A stretch of 64,000 nucleotides of DNA from Uliginosibacterium gangwonense DSM 18521 (lineage in GTDB: Bacteria > Pseudomonadota > Gammaproteobacteria > Burkholderiales > Rhodocyclaceae), in NCBI RefSeq assembly GCF_000373965.1, contig NZ_KB892835.1, forward strand, positions 255,954 through 319,953, in the 5' to 3' direction. Shown here one piece after another: positions 42,117 to 50,861 of the stretch; within the stretch, counting starts at the first letter, position 1; each line of letters begins with the position of its first letter. The translations under genes and the position numbers were made by a program. Below the pieces are notes generated by a model. It saw only the letters and a list, made by a program, of their open reading frames with translations. It ran no database searches and was not told where the DNA came from.

Positions 42117-42278
42117 TTACTGGAACCATTGTTCGTGGTATGCGAACAAAAACAAAGCAGCCAGCAGGTAGGGAACGACGGCGCTCAGTAGTGCGTTGAG
42201 CCACAGCTGCGCTTTTTTGCTCAGATGCACGGTGGGCAGATGGATCGTGTGGTGATGCGCGTGTACGGCAGTTCTCAT
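42117..42278 (-). CDS. Small His-rich membrane protein
   Basis: This is a 53-residue protein with MRTAVHAHHHTIHLPTVHL, then KKAQLW, then a hydrophobic helix LNALLSAVVPYLLAALFLFAYHEQWFQ. AAAGGAG ends 7 bases before the ATG, one of the best ribosome sites in the window, and a hairpin follows the stop. It has one membrane segment with a His-rich, probably cytoplasmic, N-terminus. I recognise no family. The His cluster could bind metal, but this is only a guess. Confidence 0.6.
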   Translation of the reverse strand: MRTAVHAHHHTIHLPTVHLSKKAQLWLNALLSAVVPYLLAALFLFAYHEQWFQ

Positions 42279-42657
42279 GATGATCTCCTTTGTTTAATGT
42301 GCGGAATGCGTGACCAGGAGCCGACAAGGCTCAAATGTGTGACTTCAGCGCGATGGCTCTGGGCACATGGGGCTGTCGTCAAAGGACAGCTCTCTGGGCA
42401 TACACGCAAGGAGATGGCTGACTGCCGCCAGGTGCCTTGCGTTTGCCCCGCCGATATTGCGGTTGGACATGGGACACCTATTGGTTAAGGGTTGTGAGCG
42501 AGTCTGCTTTGCAAGACCGGCAGGTTGCCAATACAGCGCTTGCAAGTGGCTGACTGTATTAAGGTTTTGCCGCGATCTTCAATTCAATCCTCATGCTTGA
42601 ACTATAGGTGGTTTTCTGGTCGAATTGGCTCAATTCACTGTTCAAGGAAATTGAACA
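42279..42657. other. Intergenic region upstream of the LysR gene
   Basis: Small frames were seen on both strands, but none has a convincing start. A perfect dyad GTTCAA-GGAAA-TTGAAC (42640-42656) ends next to the lysR ATG and may be the regulator's own operator. Its centre also serves as the ribosome site AAGGAAA. Confidence 0.45.
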
Positions 42658-43578
42658 ATGCCCTCAATGGATTATTTTTCCGAACTGCAAACCTTCCTTG
42701 TCGTCGCCGAGTTGGGTTCATTTTCCGCCGCTGCCAAACGGCTTGGGCTGGCACGCTCCACGGTGAGCATGCAGATCCAGGCACTGGAGCGTGCGCTGGG
42801 CTTGCCCTTGTTTCACCGCACCACCCGCCATGTGTCCTTAACGGCAGATGGCGAGCGCTTTGCCGAACGTGCCGGGGTGCTGGTGGGCGGCTTGGCCGAT
42901 TTGACCGCAGAATTCTCGCAGCGCGCCGGGCGGGTGGCCGGGCGGTTGCATGTGCAGATGACTGAATCCATCGCCAACACGCTGGTGCTGCCACGCATGG
43001 ATGAATTCCTGCGTCCCTATCCTGATCTGGCCTTGCGGATCTCACTCTCCGAGCGTGCGCCGGATTTGGCCGAGGAGGGGATCGACGTAGCCCTGCGCCT
43101 CTCAGACAAAAAAGACTCGGCCTACCGCTACAAACGCTTTGGACAGGTGAACTTCGTGATGGCCGCCAGCCCGGCCTATCTGGCGCGATTTGGGGTGCCC
43201 CGGCATCCCAACGACTTGTTACGCCATCAGACCATCGACTTCTTTGATGCTGATGCGGGGCGAGCCATTGATTATGTGCTGGTCAAAGGGCGCGAGAAGA
43301 TCAAGGTGGTGGCCGATGGCGACCTTGCGGTCGACAACGCGCGGGCAGGGCTGACCTGTGCGCTGGCCGGGTTGGGCATCTATGAAGACTTTGACTTCCT
43401 GCTCCACCCTCATTTGCAGGAGGGCAAGCTGGTGCGCGTACTGCCTGACTGGAAACGCCCCGGTCCGGCCGTGCTAGCGCTCTACCCGACCGGGCGGCAG
43501 AATTCTGCCCCGGTGAGAGCCTTTTTGCGGTTTCTGGATAACGTACTCAGCCCTGCACTCAAGAATGCAATGGGCTGA
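42658..43578 (+). CDS. LysR-family transcription regulator
   Basis: This is a 306-residue protein with an HTH at residues 6-65 (LQTFLVVAELGSFSAAAKRLGLARSTVSMQIQALERALG) and an effector domain (GRLHVQMTESIANTLVLPRM, IDVALRLSDKKDSAYRYKRF, GLTCALAGLGIYEDFDF). It resembles the CrgA/PerR-like group. The target is unknown, because the neighbour on the other side is a converging gene and the small membrane protein lies divergent. Confidence 0.9.
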   Translation: MPSMDYFSELQTFLVVAELGSFSAAAKRLGLARSTVSMQIQALERALGLPLFHRTTRHVSLTADGERFAERAGVLVGGLADLTAEFSQRAGRVAGRLHVQMTESIANTLVLPRMDEFLRPYPDLALRISLSERAPDLAEEGIDVALRLSDKKDSAYRYKRFGQVNFVMAASPAYLARFGVPRHPNDLLRHQTIDFFDADAGRAIDYVLVKGREKIKVVADGDLAVDNARAGLTCALAGLGIYEDFDFLLHPHLQEGKLVRVLPDWKRPGPAVLALYPTGRQNSAPVRAFLRFLDNVLSPALKNAMG

Positions 43579-43585
43579 CAAGCGA

Positions 43586-44041
43586 CTAGATGTCTTGCGA
43601 TGAGGCGTCAGACTTGGCAGGGACGATACGACGACGGTGGATTTGCCGCCCATACCCCAGCATCAGCCAGCCCCAGCCTGTGCGTAGCGTGCCAAACAGG
43701 CCCACCGCAATCAATGCGCCGTTGAAAAATGCCCCGACCAGGATGAAGTACAGCAGCAGCAAGGTGCCCAACCAGATGGCGCAGGTCCAGAAACTGCGAT
43801 TGAGCCAGTCAAAATGCGAGGCCAACAGTGGATAGGCCAAGGCTGACTTGTGCTCACGACGATAGATCAGCATAGCCAATAGTGCGGGCCAGCCAATCAG
43901 CGCCATGCCGATTTTCGTCCACGCAAACAGCATGGCAAGCCCCAGGCCAAAGGCTTGCAAGCCATACATCCAGTGCGCCAGCCGCTGCAGACGGCGGAAT
44001 TGCGGATCTGTCTTTGTTTCGGTTGAGGTGAGGTCACTCAA
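43586..44041 (-). CDS. Hypothetical membrane protein
   Basis: This is a 151-residue protein with four hydrophobic segments (about 28-44, 46-60, 83-100, 103-120) and the aromatic segment FDWLNRSFWTCAIW. It ends in a basic tail GRQIHRRRIVPAK. The pattern resembles small inner-membrane proteins with a DUF4870-like layout, but I do not recognise it firmly. The start is TTG 44041 with GGAG 8 bases upstream. No ATG exists before the first membrane segment. Confidence 0.6.
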   Translation of the reverse strand: MSDLTSTETKTDPQFRRLQRLAHWMYGLQAFGLGLAMLFAWTKIGMALIGWPALLAMLIYRREHKSALAYPLLASHFDWLNRSFWTCAIWLGTLLLLYFILVGAFFNGALIAVGLFGTLRTGWGWLMLGYGRQIHRRRIVPAKSDASSQDI

Positions 44042-44377
44042 AGGGGCTGCTCCAAAATGGGTATGGCAAGGCTTGGTATGTGTGGCTTCTCAGACCACAG
44101 TGCCGCTTGCCGTAATGCTAAATGCGCGGCCCCCGGATTGCCAATGTATTTCATGCTACCCATTCACCTGACGCAATGTTTGGTGAAATGCATGAAGCCG
44201 TCCGCATCAGATTTCGTGCCCCGTTCTGGCAAGTGAAATTCTATGTTCCGTGCTCACCCAAGGTGAGCTGTCACGCTGCCTGAATGGGCAGGTCTTCACC
44301 CGTATTCGGGGCGTAATACACGCTTATTGCACCTAATGCTTTGTTTTTAATAGGGTCTCTGCCTTGGAAAAAGAATC
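44042..44377. other. Gap between the membrane protein gene and the psrA promoter
   Basis: About 340 bases contain no frame with a ribosome site and no strong hairpin. The region upstream of psrA is AT-rich toward its end. Confidence 0.4.
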
Positions 44378-44406
44378 TTGCAATTCCTGATTTCTAGGAT
44401 TAGGAT
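44378..44406 (+). promoter_or_regulatory. psrA promoter
   Basis: TTGCAA (44378-44383), a 17-bp spacer and TAGGAT (44401-44406) form a sigma-70-type promoter. The operator starts at the last base of the -10 box. Confidence 0.55.
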
Positions 44407-44423
44407 TCAAACAAACGTTTGAA
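44406..44423. promoter_or_regulatory. PsrA-type operator
   Basis: TTCAAAC-AAAC-GTTTGAA is a perfect 7-4-7 inverted repeat. The PsrA consensus in Pseudomonas is (G/C)AAAC-N2-4-GTTTG/C, and CAAACAAACGTTTG fits it exactly. It lies between the -10 box and the psrA ATG at 44439, so it implies autorepression. Confidence 0.75.
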
Positions 44424-44438
44424 TGTTGATCTATCTCA

Positions 44439-45113
44439 ATGAATGACACCAAGTTGATCGATACCCGAACCCGCATCCTGGATGTGGCAGAACGCCTGTT
44501 CATGGATAGCGGCTACGAGGGCACCTCGATGCGCCAGATCACCGGCGAGGCGGGGGTGAATCTGGCGGCAGCGAATTACCACTTCGGCAGCAAGGAGGCT
44601 TTGCTGCAAGAGGTGTTCAAGCGTCGCCTGGAATGGCTGAATAAAGAGCGCCTGCGGGTGCTGGATGAAATGGAGACGCAGGCCGGTGGGCAGCCCCTCA
44701 AGCCTTCGCAGATTGTGGATGCATTTTTTGGCACGCTGTTACGTATGGGGGCTCATCCCACTCAAGGTGGCGAAACCTTTCTGCGCCTGCTGGGGCGCAC
44801 CCATACCGACCCCAGTGGGCTCATCAAAACCCTATTTGCGGCGGAATACAGTGACGTGTTGGAGCGCTACAAGACGGCGCTTTTCCGTGCCCTGCCAGAA
44901 GTGCCGAAAGCTGAAATCGTATGGCGTCTGCATTTCATGCTTGGGGCGACTTCCTATGCCATAGCAGGTACCGATGCGCTGGATCTGGTCACTGATTGGC
45001 AATTGACTGAGGACGACAAAATACATAGTTCCGAGCGCCTGCTGCCCCGATTGATGTCGTTTCTGATAGGCGGATTGCGTGCCCCGTTGCCACCTCCGCC
45101 AGACAAAAGTTGA
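44439..45113 (+). CDS. psrA: PsrA-type TetR-family regulator of fatty-acid metabolism
   Basis: This is a 224-residue protein. The HTH region LDVAERLFMDSGYEGTSMRQITGEAGVNLAAANYHFGSKEALLQEVFKRRL (about 11-61) and the later EIVWRLHFMLGATSYAIAGTDALDL match Pseudomonas PsrA closely. PsrA represses beta-oxidation genes and is released by long-chain fatty acids or acyl-CoA. It is the first gene of the cluster, with fadE 65 bases downstream. A PsrA-like box overlaps its own promoter. No further copy of the box was found before the later genes. Confidence 0.88.
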   Translation: MNDTKLIDTRTRILDVAERLFMDSGYEGTSMRQITGEAGVNLAAANYHFGSKEALLQEVFKRRLEWLNKERLRVLDEMETQAGGQPLKPSQIVDAFFGTLLRMGAHPTQGGETFLRLLGRTHTDPSGLIKTLFAAEYSDVLERYKTALFRALPEVPKAEIVWRLHFMLGATSYAIAGTDALDLVTDWQLTEDDKIHSSERLLPRLMSFLIGGLRAPLPPPPDKS

Positions 45114-45178
45114 AAAGCGACGGAGGAGACGTAGTAGCTGCATAACATATAAATATTCACCAAACAGAGAGTCGCGCC

Positions 45179-47533
45179 ATGTCCACTACCATTGTGTTGA
45201 GCTTATGTGTTTTGAGTGTTGTCGTTATAGGGGTTGGCTTGATCATGGTTCGCCCATTGCGGCGTGCCATGATCAGCCGCCCCGTTTTTTCTGCATACAA
45301 AAAGATCCTGCCGCAAATGTCGGATACCGAGCGGGAGGCACTGGAAGCCGGTACCGTATGGTGGGAAGGCGAATTGTTTGGCGGGCGCCCGAACTGGAGC
45401 AAGCTGATGGCATATCCCGTGCCCAAACTCAGTGCTGAGGAACAGGCGTTCCTCGATAATGAGGTCAGCCAAGCCTGTGCCATGGTACAGGATTGGGATG
45501 TGACACAGAATCGCTATGACATCACCCCGCAAGCCTGGCAATTCCTCAAGGATAAAGGCTTCTTTGGCATGATCATCCCCAAACGCTATGGCGGCCTGGA
45601 ATTCTCTGCCTATGCCCATTCCGAGGTGGTCTCAAAACTCTCTACACGCTCCTCGGCGCTGTCGGTGACGGTGATGGTGCCCAATTCCCTCGGGCCAGCC
45701 GAACTGCTGCTGCACTACGGCACTGAGGCACAAAAGAACTACTATCTGCCTCGTTTGGCCAAGGGGATTGATGTGCCCGCATTCGCGCTGACCAGCCCCT
45801 GGGCGGGGTCGGATGCTGCCTCGATTCCAGATTATGGCGTAGTCTGCAAAGGCATGTGGCAAGGGCAGGAAGTGCTGGGAATGCGGGTGACATGGGACAA
45901 ACGCTATATTACCCTGGCCCCTGTGTGCACTGTATTGGGCCTGGCTTTCCGCCTCTACGACCCGGAAGGGCTGCTGGGCAACAAGCGGGATCTTGGGATT
46001 ACCTGCGCATTGGTGCCGCACGATCACTCCGGTGTGGAAATTGGCCGCAGGCATTTCCCGCTCAATGCCATGTTCATGAACGGGCCAACACGTGGAAAAG
46101 GTGTATTCATCCCGATGGACTTTGTCATTGGCGGGCAGGCCATGGTCGGCCAGGGGTGGAGAATGTTGATGGAATGTCTGGCGGCGGGCCGTTCGATATC
46201 CCTGCCTGCATCCAACACGGGTATGTCCAAGCTGACCGCTCGTGCCGTGGGCGCATATGCCCGCGTGCGTAGCCAGTTCAAGATGGCGGTGGGACGCTTT
46301 GAAGGCGTGGAAGAAGCACTCACCCGTATCGGCGCCCACACCTACATGATGGATGCCGCCCGTGTGATGACCGCCGGGGCAATTGATCTGGGCGAGAAAC
46401 CCTCCGTCGTCTCTGCGATCGTCAAATACCATATCACCGAGCGTGCCCGTCAAGTGGTCAATGATGGCATGGACATCATCGGTGGCAAGGGCATTTGTCT
46501 GGGACCGTCGAATTTCCTGGGGCGCGCTTATCAGCAGATTCCGGTTGGTATCACCGTGGAAGGGGCCAACATTCTCACCCGCAGCTTGATCATCTTTGGC
46601 CAAGGGGCGATTCGTTGCCACCCCTATGTGTTACGTGAAATGCAGGCTGCATCAGATGTAGATGTCGCACGTGGGCTGGCAGAGTTTGATCGTGCCTTGT
46701 TTGGCCACATTGCCCATACCATGGGTAACGGTTTGCGGGCACTCTGGACTGGGCTGACAGGTTCACACTTCGTGAAGGTGCCTGCAAACGTGGCGCCCGA
46801 AGCACGCCGCTATTATCAACAGGTTACCCGATTTGCATCGGCGTTTGCATTCCTTTCCGATGTATCGATGCTGGTGCTCGGTGGCGGTCTGAAGCGGCGC
46901 GAGAAAATTTCCGCACGGCTGGGTGACATCCTGGCCCAGATGTATCTGATCAGCGCCACACTCAAGCGCTATGAGGCAGAAGGCAGACAAGCGGCTGATG
47001 CGCCTCTGATGGATTGGTCTATCTGGGACGCTATGTACAAAACCCAGCAGGCATTTGACGGGGTGTTGGCCAATTTCCCCAGCCGGGCGATTGCGGCGCT
47101 GGTCCAGCGGATCATCTTCCCCTTTGGTCATCCCTATGTTGTGCCTTCTGACAAGGTCGGCCACGAAGTTGCCAAGCTGCTGATTGCCCCCTCTGCAACG
47201 CGTGATCGCCTAACCCGCAATTGCTATGTGGCACCCACAGCAGAGGATGCGGTAGGGGCGGCCGAGTTGGCGCTGCACGCTACCTTGGAGGCCGAACCAC
47301 TCGAAGCGCGGATTCGTGACGCAGAAAAGGCGGGGCACTTCTCAGGCAATCCGCTTGCTAATGTGCGCGACATTGCCCGCGTTGCACTGGATGCAGGGGT
47401 TGTGACCCAGGCTGAATACGAGGTTCTGGCTCGGCGTAATCAACTGCGTGACATCGTGGTCCGTGTAGACGACTTCCCCTTCGATTTCGGCCAGCAGGCA
47501 CAGGCCTTAGACCCATTGGGTAAGGCTGCGTGA
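45179..47533 (+). CDS. fadE: Acyl-CoA dehydrogenase FadE
   Basis: This is a 784-residue protein. A hydrophobic N-terminus (residues 4-26) would tether it to the inner membrane. Acyl-CoA dehydrogenase domains follow (KDKGFFGMIIPKRYGGLEFS near 122, LTSPWAGSDAAS near 206, EGVEEALTRIGAHTYMMDA near 375, HITERARQVVNDGMDIIGGKGI near 420). The large C-terminal DUF1974-type part fits the E. coli FadE form of about 800 residues. It performs the first oxidation of acyl-CoA to 2-enoyl-CoA. It is followed by fadI after 10 bases. Confidence 0.93.
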   Translation: MSTTIVLSLCVLSVVVIGVGLIMVRPLRRAMISRPVFSAYKKILPQMSDTEREALEAGTVWWEGELFGGRPNWSKLMAYPVPKLSAEEQAFLDNEVSQACAMVQDWDVTQNRYDITPQAWQFLKDKGFFGMIIPKRYGGLEFSAYAHSEVVSKLSTRSSALSVTVMVPNSLGPAELLLHYGTEAQKNYYLPRLAKGIDVPAFALTSPWAGSDAASIPDYGVVCKGMWQGQEVLGMRVTWDKRYITLAPVCTVLGLAFRLYDPEGLLGNKRDLGITCALVPHDHSGVEIGRRHFPLNAMFMNGPTRGKGVFIPMDFVIGGQAMVGQGWRMLMECLAAGRSISLPASNTGMSKLTARAVGAYARVRSQFKMAVGRFEGVEEALTRIGAHTYMMDAARVMTAGAIDLGEKPSVVSAIVKYHITERARQVVNDGMDIIGGKGICLGPSNFLGRAYQQIPVGITVEGANILTRSLIIFGQGAIRCHPYVLREMQAASDVDVARGLAEFDRALFGHIAHTMGNGLRALWTGLTGSHFVKVPANVAPEARRYYQQVTRFASAFAFLSDVSMLVLGGGLKRREKISARLGDILAQMYLISATLKRYEAEGRQAADAPLMDWSIWDAMYKTQQAFDGVLANFPSRAIAALVQRIIFPFGHPYVVPSDKVGHEVAKLLIAPSATRDRLTRNCYVAPTAEDAVGAAELALHATLEAEPLEARIRDAEKAGHFSGNPLANVRDIARVALDAGVVTQAEYEVLARRNQLRDIVVRVDDFPFDFGQQAQALDPLGKAA

Positions 47534-47543
47534 GGATATCTTA

Positions 47544-48830
47544 ATGGCATTCAAACCGGTCTATGTTGTAGATGGCACGCGGACGCCGTTCCTCAAATCC
47601 AGGAATATGCCCGGCCCGTTTGCTGCGGCTGATCTGGCCACGATAGCAGGGCGAGCCTTGTTGGCACGCCAGGTTTTCGCACCCGATGAGCTTGACGAAG
47701 TCATACTTGGTTGCGCTTCGCCTTCCCCTGACGAAGTCAACATCGGGCGTGTGGTGGCCCTGCGTATGGGCTGTGGGCAGAAGGTGCCCGGTTGGACGGT
47801 GATGCGTAACTGTGCCTCGGGTATGCAGGCGCTGGATTCCGCGATCACCAACATCCAGGCAGGTCGCTCGCAGTTGGTGCTGGCCGGTGGCGTGGATGCG
47901 CTCTCGCGTGCACCGCTGTTTTTCAGCGAAGCCATGGTGCGCTGGTTGGCAGGGTGGTATGCAGCCAAAGGCGCAGGGTCAAGGATGCAAGCTTTGCGTC
48001 GGTTCCGGTTGGCAAATCTCGCACCTGTCATTGGCATCGTAAAGGGGCTTACCGACCCGGTGGTTGGCCTCCTCATGGGGCAAACTGCTGAAAATCTTGC
48101 CTGGCGTTTTGGCATCAGCCGTGAAGATATGGATGCATATTCCGTGCGCAGCCACCAACGCCTGGCGGCAGCGCAGGATGCAGGGCACTTTGTGGCAGAG
48201 ATGCAAGCCCTGGTGGATGAAAGGGGTAACGTCTATGCTTCTGATGATGGTTTGCGCAGGGACTCTTCACTTCCGAATCTAGCCAAACTGAAGCCATTTT
48301 TTGATCGCAAGTATGGCAGAGTGACCGCAGGCAACAGCTCCCAGATCAGTGATGGAGCCAGTTGGCTGATCCTGGCCTCGGAAGAGGCCGTGGATAAATT
48401 CGGCTTACAGCCGCTGGGCAAGATCAGCGATAGCCAATGGGCAGGATTGGCGCCTGAACAGATGGGCCTGGGGCCGGTGCATGCCACCACGCCAATTTTG
48501 CAGCGTCATGGGCTACACCTGAACGATGTGGATGCCTGGGAGATCAATGAAGCCTTTGCCGCGCAGGTGCTTGGCTGTTTGCGAGCCTGGAATGATAAAG
48601 CGTATTGCACCGAGCAATTGGGCCTTGATGATGCTTTAGGCATGGTAGATGAAACCCGCCTCAATATGGATGGTGGCGCTGTTGCGATGGGCCACCCCGT
48701 TGGCGCAAGTGGTGCACGCATTGTGCTGCATCTGCTGCATGTATTGCACCGCACCGGAGGTAAGCGAGGCGTGGCGAGCATCTGTATTGGCGGCGGCCAG
48801 GGTGGCGCCATGTTGGTGGAGACCCAGTGA
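47544..48830 (+). CDS. fadI: Acetyl-CoA acyltransferase FadI
   Basis: This is a 428-residue thiolase of the long FadI type. The nucleophile Cys is in MRNCASGMQALDSA (near 92). WEINEAFAAQVL and GGAVAMGHPVGASGARIV carry the His, and CIGGGQGGAML the second Cys. It cleaves 3-ketoacyl-CoA to acetyl-CoA and a shortened acyl-CoA. It lies directly upstream of fadJ with a TGATG junction, so the two subunits of the fatty-acid oxidation complex are coupled, as in the fadIJ operon of E. coli. Confidence 0.92.
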   Translation: MAFKPVYVVDGTRTPFLKSRNMPGPFAAADLATIAGRALLARQVFAPDELDEVILGCASPSPDEVNIGRVVALRMGCGQKVPGWTVMRNCASGMQALDSAITNIQAGRSQLVLAGGVDALSRAPLFFSEAMVRWLAGWYAAKGAGSRMQALRRFRLANLAPVIGIVKGLTDPVVGLLMGQTAENLAWRFGISREDMDAYSVRSHQRLAAAQDAGHFVAEMQALVDERGNVYASDDGLRRDSSLPNLAKLKPFFDRKYGRVTAGNSSQISDGASWLILASEEAVDKFGLQPLGKISDSQWAGLAPEQMGLGPVHATTPILQRHGLHLNDVDAWEINEAFAAQVLGCLRAWNDKAYCTEQLGLDDALGMVDETRLNMDGGAVAMGHPVGASGARIVLHLLHVLHRTGGKRGVASICIGGGQGGAMLVETQ

Positions 48831-50776
48831 TGATCATGAATGAATTGTTATGGCAGCATTGGCAAATTTCGCGTGATGCTCAGGGCATTGTATGGCTGAC
48901 GCTCAACTGTGCCAACAGCTCCACCAATACGCTGGGTGGTGCGGTGATCGCCGAGCTGGGGCAGGCCATTGATCTGCTGGAGGCTGAACGCCCCAAGGCG
49001 CTGATCATCCGTTCTGGAAAAGAGGCTGGATTCATTGCCGGCGCGGATGTGGAAGAGTTTTCGCGCCTTGCAGATGGGGCGGCCGCACGTACGATGGTGG
49101 AACGTAGCTGGAAGCTTTTCGCTCGCATTGAGGCGCTGCCGTTCCCAACGTTGGCACTGATCCGTGGGCACTGCATGGGCGGCGGCCTGGAGTTGGCACT
49201 GGCTTGCCGCTATCGTCTGGTGGTCGATGAACCAGGAACCCGTCTGGCATTGCCTGAAGTCATGTTGGGGATTGTGCCCGGATGGGGTGGCATGCTGCGT
49301 CTGCCGCGCCTGATCGGCCCGGCGATGGCGCTGGATATGATGCTGACCGGCAAACAGATTGATGCCAAACAGGCGCGTAAACTTGGTCTGGCAGACGACT
49401 GCGTGCCACCCAGAGTAATGGATAACGCTGCACGCATTATGGTATTGTCTGGAGCCCCAGCACATCGACCCAGTTTGCCTCAAAGATTGCTCAATGGTCC
49501 GCTCAAGGCATTGGTGGCGGCCCAGGCGCGTAAAGCGCTCGTCAAAAAGGCCCGCCAAGCGCAATACCCCGCACCCTACGCCATCATTGATACATGGCAG
49601 AATTTTGGAGGCAATTCCCTGGCTGTTCCCGCAGGTCATCCCGCGTCATTTGAACACTTGCTGCAACAGGGCACCGCCATGAATCTGGTGCGGGTGTTCT
49701 TTCTGCAACAGCGCCTGAAGGCATTGGGCAAGCAGGGGGTTTCCAGCAAAGTACGCCATGTGCATGTAGTGGGGGCTGGCGTGATGGGGGGCGATATTGC
49801 TGCGTGGTGCACCCTGCGCGGAATGACTGTGACTTTGCAGGATCAAAGTATTGAACGCATTGCTCCGGCCATCAAGCGTGCAGCAGAGGGTTTTGCGAAA
49901 AAATACCGGGGAGATCGCAAGGAAGTGCGCTTTGCACTGGACCGCCTGATTGCCGATCCTCGTGGTGATGGCCTTGGCCGTGCAGATGTCATTATTGAGG
50001 CGATCTTTGAAAACCTTGATGCCAAGCATGCACTGTTCCGCGAGATTGAACAACGAGCGCGCCCTGAAGCCATTTTGGCGACCAATACTTCCAGTCTGCG
50101 TCTGGAAGATATTGCCCAGGCATTGCAGAAACCCGAGCGTCTGGTGGGTATCCACTTCTTCAACCCTGTGGCAATGATGCCCCTTGTGGAAGTGGTACAG
50201 GGCGCGCAAAGTGGAGAGCCAGAATTGGCACGAGCCATGGCTTTTGTGCAGCAGCTTGATAAGTTGCCGTTGCCAGTAAAAAGCGCACCGGGCTTTCTCG
50301 TCAATGCAGTGCTTGGTCCCTATATGCTTGAAGCTATGCGCTGTGTGGAAGAAGGTATTGCACCTGAAACCGTGGATGCTGCGATGCTTGCCTTTGGCAT
50401 GCCAATGGGCCCGATTGAACTCGCCGATACTGTGGGCCTCGACGTGGCCCTGGCGGCAGGCAAGGCGCTGACCGGTGCGGCAGAAGTTCCAGGCAAACTT
50501 GCCGGGCATGTAGCAGCCGGAGAACTGGGGCGCAAGACAGGTACGGGCTTTTACTATTGGCGTGACGGTAAACCTGTCAAGGGCAGACCGGTTGCGGGGC
50601 CGACGGGATTGGCGAATCGGCTGCTACAACCCCTTCTTGCCGCCAGCGAGCGTTGTGTGGAGCAAGGTATTGTGGCGGATGAAGACCTTGCTGATGCGGG
50701 TATCATTTTTGGAACAGGTTTTTCCCCCTGGACGGGGGGGCCACTGCATCATCTGCATAGCGGGCCACAGCTATGA
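48830..50776 (+). CDS. fadJ: Multifunctional FadJ (enoyl-CoA hydratase / 3-hydroxyacyl-CoA dehydrogenase)
   Basis: This is a 648-residue protein. Residues 1-190 are a crotonase domain (GADVEEFSR, RGHCMGGGLELALACRYR, PEVMLGIVPGWGG) with both catalytic Glu. Residues 300-480 are the NAD-binding dehydrogenase part (VVGAGVMGGDIAAWC, TNTSSLRLEDIAQ, LVGIHFFNPVAMMPLVEVV with the catalytic His). The C-terminal 3HCDH domains follow (GMPMGPIELADTVGLDVAL, GRKTGTGFYYW). It hydrates enoyl-CoA and oxidises the product with NAD. The start is ATG 48830, sharing a base with the fadI stop. The upstream GTG 48827 is less likely. Length is slightly under E. coli FadJ (714). Confidence 0.92.
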   Translation: MIMNELLWQHWQISRDAQGIVWLTLNCANSSTNTLGGAVIAELGQAIDLLEAERPKALIIRSGKEAGFIAGADVEEFSRLADGAAARTMVERSWKLFARIEALPFPTLALIRGHCMGGGLELALACRYRLVVDEPGTRLALPEVMLGIVPGWGGMLRLPRLIGPAMALDMMLTGKQIDAKQARKLGLADDCVPPRVMDNAARIMVLSGAPAHRPSLPQRLLNGPLKALVAAQARKALVKKARQAQYPAPYAIIDTWQNFGGNSLAVPAGHPASFEHLLQQGTAMNLVRVFFLQQRLKALGKQGVSSKVRHVHVVGAGVMGGDIAAWCTLRGMTVTLQDQSIERIAPAIKRAAEGFAKKYRGDRKEVRFALDRLIADPRGDGLGRADVIIEAIFENLDAKHALFREIEQRARPEAILATNTSSLRLEDIAQALQKPERLVGIHFFNPVAMMPLVEVVQGAQSGEPELARAMAFVQQLDKLPLPVKSAPGFLVNAVLGPYMLEAMRCVEEGIAPETVDAAMLAFGMPMGPIELADTVGLDVALAAGKALTGAAEVPGKLAGHVAAGELGRKTGTGFYYWRDGKPVKGRPVAGPTGLANRLLQPLLAASERCVEQGIVADEDLADAGIIFGTGFSPWTGGPLHHLHSGPQL

Positions 50777-50861
50777 ATCATGCGTTAATTTTTTAAAAAT
50801 ATATGGAATACGGACCATAGAGTCCGATTACAACCCGATGTCCTACAACAGGAGACAACAC

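Noticed and set aside
42418-42486. Cys-containing short frame resembling a metallothionein
   Set aside because: AAGGAG is directly joined to the ATG with no spacer, and only three Cys are present.
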